Source: Hymenobacter duratus (GTDB lineage: Bacteria > Bacteroidota > Bacteroidia > Cytophagales > Hymenobacteraceae). Taken from it: a DNA stretch of 64,000 bases. Position 1 is the first letter of the stretch, and every line of letters starts with the position of its first letter. The stretch is taken from assembly GCF_014698995.1 (NCBI RefSeq), contig NZ_JACWZZ010000001.1:1570501-1634500 (forward strand), written 5' to 3'. Below, piece by piece: positions 59,366-64,000 of the stretch. The position numbers were made by a program, and so were the translations under genes. The notes beneath the pieces were generated by a model. That model ran no database searches. It had not been told where the DNA came from and saw only the letters and a list, made by a program, of their open reading frames with translations.

Positions 59366-59506
59366 CTTTTCGGTTGCTACGAGCATGTTTTGGTGGCGGC
59401 AGCGGCTAGCAAAAAGCTGCGCTGCCACTGCTACAGCGTGCCCGGTGGCTATGGCTGCCCGGCTGCGCTGTGCGTTTCTCCTCACTTTCCGAAACAGTCC
59501 GATTTT

Positions 59507-60487
59507 ATGCCCTCCAATAAGTCCCTTTTAGGTTCTGTTCTTCCTGATACCCTTCCTTTCAAGCCGGCAGCAGTGCCTGCATTGCCCGGCCCGCCGGTGC
59601 CGTTTGCGGCTCGCCCCGCTCCGGGGCCGGTGAGCATGAAACGCCGCCTGGTGCAGGTGGGGCTGCTGGCCGCCGGCGTTTTTAGCGCGGCACTCGGCCT
59701 GAAAGGCTTTCTGCTTCCCAACGACTTTATTGATGGCGGCGTCACGGGTATTTCGCTGTTGGCAAGCCAGCTGACTGGCCTTTCCCTATCGGTGCTGATT
59801 GTGCTGATCAATATCCCGTTCATCATCATGGGGTATTACCAGCTCGGGCGTGGCTTCGCCATTCGGACGCTGCTGGCCATTCTGGCGCTGGCGGGTGTGC
59901 TGCTGGTTGTGTCGTTTCCGGTGCTGGCTACTGACAAGCTGTTGATTTCGGTGTTCGGGGGCTTCTTCCTGGGGGCCGGCATCGGGCTGGCCATTCGGGG
60001 CGGCGCTGTGCTCGACGGCACCGAAATTCTGGCCGTGTACATCAGCAAGAAAACCCCGCTCAGTGTCGGCGACATTGTGCTGCTGTTCAACATTATCATC
60101 TTCGCGGTGGCCGCCTCGCTGCTGTCCATCACCACGGCGCTGTACTCCATTCTGGCGTATCTGTCGGCGGCCAAAACCATGGACTTCATCATCGAAGGCA
60201 TCGAGGAATACACCGGCGTCACCATCATTTCGCCCTTCTCCGACGATATCCGGCGCATGATAACCGAAACGCTGGGCCGCGGGGCCACACTCTACCTGGG
60301 CAAGCGCGGCTTCGGCTCCCGCGGCGAGCAGCTCGATACGCTCGATATTATCTTCACCGTCGTGACGCGCCTGGAAGTGACGCGCCTCACCGACGAAATC
60401 GACAAGATTGATCCGCAGGCTTTTGTGGTGATGAGCAGCGTGCGGGACACGAAAGGTGGCCTTGTGAAGCGCCGTCCGCTGCATTAG
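59507..60487 (+). CDS. YitT family membrane protein with DUF2179 domain
   Basis: The product has 326 residues. It has five or six membrane segments (about 45-240) with GFLLPNDFIDGGVTGISLL and GGAVLDGTEILAVYISKKT, then a cytoplasmic DUF2179 domain (about 250-325: YTGVTIISPFSDDIRRM, LDIIFTVVTRLEVTRL, FVVMSSVRDTKG). The extra 40 residues at the N-terminus are Pro-rich. Transport substrate unknown. Confidence 0.92.
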   Translation: MPSNKSLLGSVLPDTLPFKPAAVPALPGPPVPFAARPAPGPVSMKRRLVQVGLLAAGVFSAALGLKGFLLPNDFIDGGVTGISLLASQLTGLSLSVLIVLINIPFIIMGYYQLGRGFAIRTLLAILALAGVLLVVSFPVLATDKLLISVFGGFFLGAGIGLAIRGGAVLDGTEILAVYISKKTPLSVGDIVLLFNIIIFAVAASLLSITTALYSILAYLSAAKTMDFIIEGIEEYTGVTIISPFSDDIRRMITETLGRGATLYLGKRGFGSRGEQLDTLDIIFTVVTRLEVTRLTDEIDKIDPQAFVVMSSVRDTKGGLVKRRPLH

Positions 60488-60516
60488 GCAGCCCCGCCGG
60501 CCGGGGCTGGCTGCAG

Positions 60517-60565
60517 GCCACTAGCCCGCCAGGCAGCGCCGCGCGCGTTTTCTGGCGGGCTAGTG
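60517..60565. terminator. Terminator between convergent YitT and DUF2490 genes
   Basis: A perfect 15-bp stem CCACTAGCCCGCCAG/CTGGCGGGCTAGTGG (60517-60531 and 60551-60565). The stop codon of the DUF2490 gene lies within its right arm. A second small palindrome (CAGCCCCG/CGGGGCTG) at 60488-60508 precedes it. Confidence 0.75.
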
Positions 60566-61309
60566 GTCTTTCTGCTTTCTGAAGTCGGGGTTGAAATTCA
60601 GGCTGACCTGCAGCGTGTGGTTCTGCTCAAACACCACGCCGTCGTCGTGCTGCACGGTTTGGTGCAGGTAGCTGGTTTCTAAGCTCAGCGCTTCCGTTGC
60701 TTGGTAGCCCAGGCCGGCATACAGCCGGTTCTGGTTGAAGAGCCGGGCCGCGTTGGAACCGTAGCTGATAAAAATTTCATCGGAAACCAGCGCGTAGAGC
60801 GTGCCGGCCTCTAGTGCAGGGCCAGTAAGTGGAAACTGTAGCTGCAGGCGGTAGCGGGAGCGGTACTGGCGCGCGTAGCGGCTTTCGCCAGGGTTCAGCA
60901 GCCAGCGAAAATCCTGAATGTAGCGGTGCGTGAGCTGCAGGCGACCCAACTCATCCTCAAGGTCGGCGCGCAGGTAGAAGCGCTGCTCGTGAGTGCGGCC
61001 GGCATCCGGAAAATCACCGTAGGGCAAAGAGAGTAGGTACACGTAGCCCGGCGTCAGTGTCAGTCGGTCGGTGGCGTGGTAGTTGGCGCCCACGCGGTAG
61101 AAATATTGCTGCGGGTCGCGCAGGCCGTGGGTGCGGCGCAGCTGAAACTCGGTGTGCAGGCCCCAGCGCTTAGTCAGGCGGGCATCACTGAACCAGGCCA
61201 GCCATACGTTCCGGTTCGGGTCCTGAATACGAGCCGGCGGTGCAGATTGGGCCCCGGCAACAACCGGCAACAGACACAGAAAACCCATCGGCAGGAAAGA
61301 AACACGCAT
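60560..61309 (-). CDS. DUF2490 family outer-membrane protein
   Basis: The product has 249 residues with a signal peptide (FLPMGFLCLLPVVAGAQ). Strand-like segments begin NVWLAWFSDARLTKRWGLHTEFQLRR and continue with YFYRVGANYHATDRLTLTPGYVYL, ending QVSLNFNPDFRKQKDH. DUF2490 proteins are predicted small beta barrels of unknown role. Confidence 0.88.
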   Translation of the reverse strand: MRVSFLPMGFLCLLPVVAGAQSAPPARIQDPNRNVWLAWFSDARLTKRWGLHTEFQLRRTHGLRDPQQYFYRVGANYHATDRLTLTPGYVYLLSLPYGDFPDAGRTHEQRFYLRADLEDELGRLQLTHRYIQDFRWLLNPGESRYARQYRSRYRLQLQFPLTGPALEAGTLYALVSDEIFISYGSNAARLFNQNRLYAGLGYQATEALSLETSYLHQTVQHDDGVVFEQNHTLQVSLNFNPDFRKQKDH

Positions 61310-61483
61310 GCCCTGCTAACGGAAATGCCCCGCCCGGGATATGGCCCGGCGGTGCCTCATTACTCAATCCATGCCCAAATCAGGGTACTTCGTGGTTTTT
61401 TGGCGGCACTTCGGCAGATTCCGGTTTCAACTGGCGCGTTGAGCGGGCACTTTTGGGCAGTTCTTTCACTTTTCCTCCGCCCC

Positions 61484-62245
61484 ATGAAAAAGCCCGCTGT
61501 GGTTGCCGCCGTTACCCTCGCTACATTCCTGCTGGCCGTGTATGGCCCGCGCTTACTCAATCCGCTGCTGGGCGTGGTGCCGGGGCAGCTGGGCCCGGTA
61601 GGCTGCTCGCTGTATATGGCGCTGTGGTGGCTGGGGCTCCCCATGCTGGCGCTGGCCGGACTATACGGCTTCCGGCGGGTGCTGCCGGAGTTGGGCTGGC
61701 GGGCTTCGGTAGGCACTGGTCTGCTGATGGGGCTGGTGTGCACGCTGCCCATGCTGCTGGGATATCTGGCGCTGTTTCCGGTAACGGAGCTGGCCGGGCC
61801 TGTGGTGGCGGGCAATCTGGTGCGGGGCGCTTTGTGGGCGGGCTTGGGCGAAGAAACGCTGTTTCGGGGCTTCCTGTTTGGGCAGCTCTACCGGAAAGTA
61901 CGGTTCCCGTGGCTGCTTACCATCCTTATCGAGTCGGGCATTTTCGCTACGGGCCACCTCTACCAAAGCCACGACTTGGCCTCGGCGGCCGGTGTGCTGG
62001 CCGTCACGTTCAGCGGCGGGGTATGGTTCGGCTGGCTCTACAAAAGCTGGAACAACCTGTGGGTGCCCGTTTTCCTGCACGTCTTCATGAATGCTTGGTG
62101 GATGCTGTTTGAAGTGTCGGACACAGCGTTGGGCAATGTGTGGGCCAATGTGTTCCGGGTGCTCACCATCGGGCTTTCCGTGGCGTTTACGCTCTGGTAC
62201 CAGCGCCACCGGCAGCCTGCACCGGCCGCGCTGGCACTAGCCTGA
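61484..62245 (+). CDS. CPBP family intramembrane metalloprotease
   Basis: The product has 253 residues with about seven membrane segments. The motifs are EETLFRG (Glu123-Glu124, Arg128), His158 in FATGHLYQ and HVFMN (His199, Asn203), matching the CAAX protease/bacteriocin-processing family. A strong terminator follows. The substrate cannot be predicted. Confidence 0.9.
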   Translation: MKKPAVVAAVTLATFLLAVYGPRLLNPLLGVVPGQLGPVGCSLYMALWWLGLPMLALAGLYGFRRVLPELGWRASVGTGLLMGLVCTLPMLLGYLALFPVTELAGPVVAGNLVRGALWAGLGEETLFRGFLFGQLYRKVRFPWLLTILIESGIFATGHLYQSHDLASAAGVLAVTFSGGVWFGWLYKSWNNLWVPVFLHVFMNAWWMLFEVSDTALGNVWANVFRVLTIGLSVAFTLWYQRHRQPAPAALALA

Positions 62246-62267
62246 GGCTGCACGCCCGTTGCTACCG

Positions 62268-62303
62268 AAAAAGCGCCGCCCCAGTAGTGGGCGGCGCTTT
62301 TTT
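62268..62303 (+). terminator. Rho-independent terminator
   Basis: A perfect 14-bp stem AAAAAGCGCCGCCC/GGGCGGCGCTTTTT with a 7-nt loop and T-run, 22 bp after the CPBP gene. Confidence 0.92.
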
Positions 62304-62395
62304 CGCTCAATGGCGGCCGAACAATAAAGCACCGCAGTTCTGGTTTGTTATGTGCTTAGTTCGAGTATTTTGCACCTGATCTAGCTGACCCGGAT

Positions 62396-63142
62396 ATGCA
62401 GAACTATTACCGCCTGTTGGGAGTGCCGGCCACGGCCTCGGTGGCCGAAATAGAAGCCGCCTACCGCGCCCTGCACGCCCGTATTCACCGCCGAGCGGCC
62501 CGCGACCCGGCCCTCAACGAACGGCTGCAGGAAGCCTATGGCAGCCTCCAGATTCTGACCGACCCGCGCCGCCGCTGGGCCTACGACCAGCTCCTGGGCC
62601 AGCAGCCGGCTCCGGCCCGGCAGCTGTCGGCTATGGAGGCCCTCATGGAGCGCTACGCCCCGGTGGCCCGGTGGCTGAACTGGGCGCTGCTGGCTTTCTG
62701 CCTGCTGCTGGCCCTCGACCGGGTGCTGCCCCTGCGTGAGCTGCCGGGCGAGTTGGTGCTGAGCCGCCAGCTGGTTTCCATTAGTGCTTCGGCCTCCAAT
62801 CCGCAGGTGGGCTACGACATTCAAACGCCGCTTACCAAGTTCCGGCTGCACAGCGCCCAAGCGCCCCGCGCCCGCGAAGGCGAGTTTCTGACGGTGTGGC
62901 GGACGCCACTGCTGGGTGTGGTGCGGCGTGTCAGTTCGCCCCGCGCCCCGGAGGGCCCGGCGCCGTTCGAGCCGTACGGGACCGGCGTATACGGTGGGGC
63001 ACTGGCGGCTCTGCCCATCTTGCTGCTGCTGGTGGCAGTGGTGGGCGTGCTGCCCAACCGAGCCCCCGAAACCCGCGTGAACACCGCCGTAGCTGGCAGC
63101 CTCCTGCTGGTGCTCACGGTGGTTGTCATGTGGCTGTTTTAG
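62396..63142 (+). CDS. J-like domain membrane protein lacking the HPD motif
   Basis: The product has 248 residues. Residues 4-67 follow a DnaJ J domain (YYRLLGVPATASVAEIEAAYR, LQEAYGSLQILTDPRRRWAYD), but the HPD that activates Hsp70 is replaced by HRR (31-33). A membrane helix lies at about 92-110, an extracytoplasmic domain follows, and two C-terminal helices are at about 198-247. Without HPD it is unlikely to stimulate DnaK; a structural or recruiting role is more likely. Confidence 0.82.
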   Translation: MQNYYRLLGVPATASVAEIEAAYRALHARIHRRAARDPALNERLQEAYGSLQILTDPRRRWAYDQLLGQQPAPARQLSAMEALMERYAPVARWLNWALLAFCLLLALDRVLPLRELPGELVLSRQLVSISASASNPQVGYDIQTPLTKFRLHSAQAPRAREGEFLTVWRTPLLGVVRRVSSPRAPEGPAPFEPYGTGVYGGALAALPILLLLVAVVGVLPNRAPETRVNTAVAGSLLLVLTVVVMWLF

Positions 63143-63158
63143 GTGGTCGGGCTAACAA

Positions 63159-63194
63159 AAAACGTCCTGCAGCGGCACCGCTGCAGGACGTTTT
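63159..63194. terminator. Bidirectional terminator
   Basis: A perfect 17-bp stem AAAACGTCCTGCAGCGG/CCGCTGCAGGACGTTTT around a 2-nt centre (four to six unpaired in practice), shared by the convergent J-like and SDR genes. Confidence 0.9.
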
Positions 63195-63216
63195 GATACT
63201 AGGGGGCGGCTTGTTT

Positions 63217-64000
63217 CTAGCCGATGCTGCGAATCACGCCGCCATCTACCCGCACCGAAGCACCGTTGGTGGCAGCGGCCAGCGGGCTGCAGAGGTAGGC
63301 TACCATATTGGCAATTTCGTCGGTAGTGATGAAACGCTTGAGCAGCGAGGAGGGGCGGGCGTCACGGAAAAACTCGTGCTCGGCTTCTTCGCGGGTTTTG
63401 CCTTCACCGGCCAGCTGCTTCAAGAACTCCTCTACTCCTTCCGAAGCCGTAGGGCCGGGCAGCACCGAGTTGACGGTAACGCCGGTACCAGCAGTTAGCT
63501 CGGCCAGGCCGCGTGCTACGCCCAGCTGTGCGGTTTTGGTGGTGCCGTAGTGGATCATCTCGGCCGGAATCTGCAGGCCCGATTCGCTGGAGATGAACAG
63601 GATGCGGCCCCAGTCTTTCTCCAGCATCTGCGGGAAATATTGGCGCGAAAGGCGCACGCCGCTCATCACATTCACCTCAAAAAAGCGCAGCCAGTCTTCG
63701 TCGGGAATTTCCGCGAAAGGCTTGGGCTCGAAAATGCCCACGTTGTTGATAAGGATGTCAGCCGTGGGCACTTCCAGTAGTAAGTGCTGTACCTGCTCGG
63801 GACGGCCAAAATCTACCGGCACACCGCGCACGGTGGCACCGGGTGTCTGCTGCAGAATGGCGGTACGGGCTTCTGCAATGCGGGCTTCGGTGCGGCCCGT
63901 CAGAATTACGTCGGCCCCTTCGGCAGCCAAACGTTGCGCAATAGCTAATCCTATGCCAGCCGTGGAGCCCGTTATGAGGGCAGTTTTGCCCGTGAGTTGT
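63217..64000 (-). CDS. Short-chain dehydrogenase/reductase, 5' end beyond the window
   Basis: At least 261 residues are visible; the start codon is outside the window at the right edge. Reading in from the edge gives the cofactor motif TGSTAGIGLAIAQRL, then LINNVGIFEP (NNxG), SSESG and the catalytic YGTTK. The C-terminus ends ASVRVDGGVIRSIG. It is a classical SDR oxidoreductase using NAD(P); substrate unknown. Internal start-like codons near 63930 are not the true start because the Rossmann motif lies upstream of them. Confidence 0.9.
   Translation of the reverse strand, partial: QLTGKTALITGSTAGIGLAIAQRLAAEGADVILTGRTEARIAEARTAILQQTPGATVRGVPVDFGRPEQVQHLLLEVPTADILINNVGIFEPKPFAEIPDEDWLRFFEVNVMSGVRLSRQYFPQMLEKDWGRILFISSESGLQIPAEMIHYGTTKTAQLGVARGLAELTAGTGVTVNSVLPGPTASEGVEEFLKQLAGEGKTREEAEHEFFRDARPSSLLKRFITTDEIANMVAYLCSPLAAATNGASVRVDGGVIRSIG

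Overview
The window looks like a chromosomal segment of a high-GC member of the Bacteroidota, most probably Hymenobacter or a close Hymenobacteraceae/Cytophagales relative. The evidence is indirect. Coding sequence is GC-rich and Shine-Dalgarno sites are scarce. Several starts are preceded by the Bacteroidota -7 box TAnnTTTG. Surface-protein families typical of the phylum are present: a T9SS-sorted metalloprotease, DUF5916, tandem DUF5723 barrels, a long LptD and DUF2490. I found no tRNA, rRNA, CRISPR array, intact transposase, integrase or prophage.

Region by region: 0.2-3.5 kb holds membrane proteins around a small winged-helix regulator, with two matching CTTTG-N5-CAAAG dyads. 3.6-6.0 kb is a run of small integral membrane proteins bracketed by two paralogues, with a Coq4-like protein inside. 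6.1-10.6 kb has a class A penicillin-binding protein, a TIGR01777 epimerase and a folE/6-pyruvoyl-tetrahydropterin synthase pair. 10.9-15.9 kb has a secreted coiled-coil protein, a pyrophosphatase-like lipoprotein without catalytic residues, an M1 peptidase and a small soluble protein. 16.0-18.5 kb is the rpsP-rimM-trmD-rplS operon (minus strand). 18.7-25.3 kb has a desaturase, an RluA-type pseudouridine synthase, panB, LptD and a divergent amidase; 25.4-28.2 kb has an MlaD-like protein and an acyl-CoA carboxylase beta subunit.

28.2-30.0 kb is the most unusual stretch. Two unrelated low-GC ORFs each sit between a copy of the carboxylase gene's 3' tail and a decayed 5' fragment of a zeta-toxin-like ATPase gene. 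Palindromic repeats and four 41-bp tandem palindromic units follow. I read this as an accumulated insertion slot. 30.0-37.4 kb is mostly housekeeping and hypothetical genes (DUF1572, SirB1-like, S41 peptidase, redoxin, Sfp-type transferase, WD40, DivIVA-domain protein, FolB). 37.5-40.6 kb is a BlaI/M56 pair with three operator dyads overlapping a consensus promoter; its M56 protein carries a duplicated C-terminal domain instead of a penicillin sensor.

40.8-52.4 kb has a DUF5916 barrel, MeaB, two DUF5723 paralogues, a beta-propeller-like exported protein and a T9SS metalloprotease. 52.6-64.0 kb has a Nudix CoA pyrophosphatase, an L,D-transpeptidase, an alpha/beta hydrolase, DUF4174, DUF2461, a beta-lactamase-fold lipoprotein, a GGR-type flavoprotein, YitT, DUF2490, a CPBP protease, a J-like membrane protein lacking HPD, and an SDR gene cut by the window end.

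Shared themes are envelope biogenesis (PBP1A, LptD, MlaD, amidase, L,D-transpeptidase, desaturase), translation (ribosomal operon), pterin/folate and pantothenate synthesis, and propionate-type acyl-CoA metabolism (carboxylase plus MeaB). Family names come from motif recognition by eye; no searches were run.
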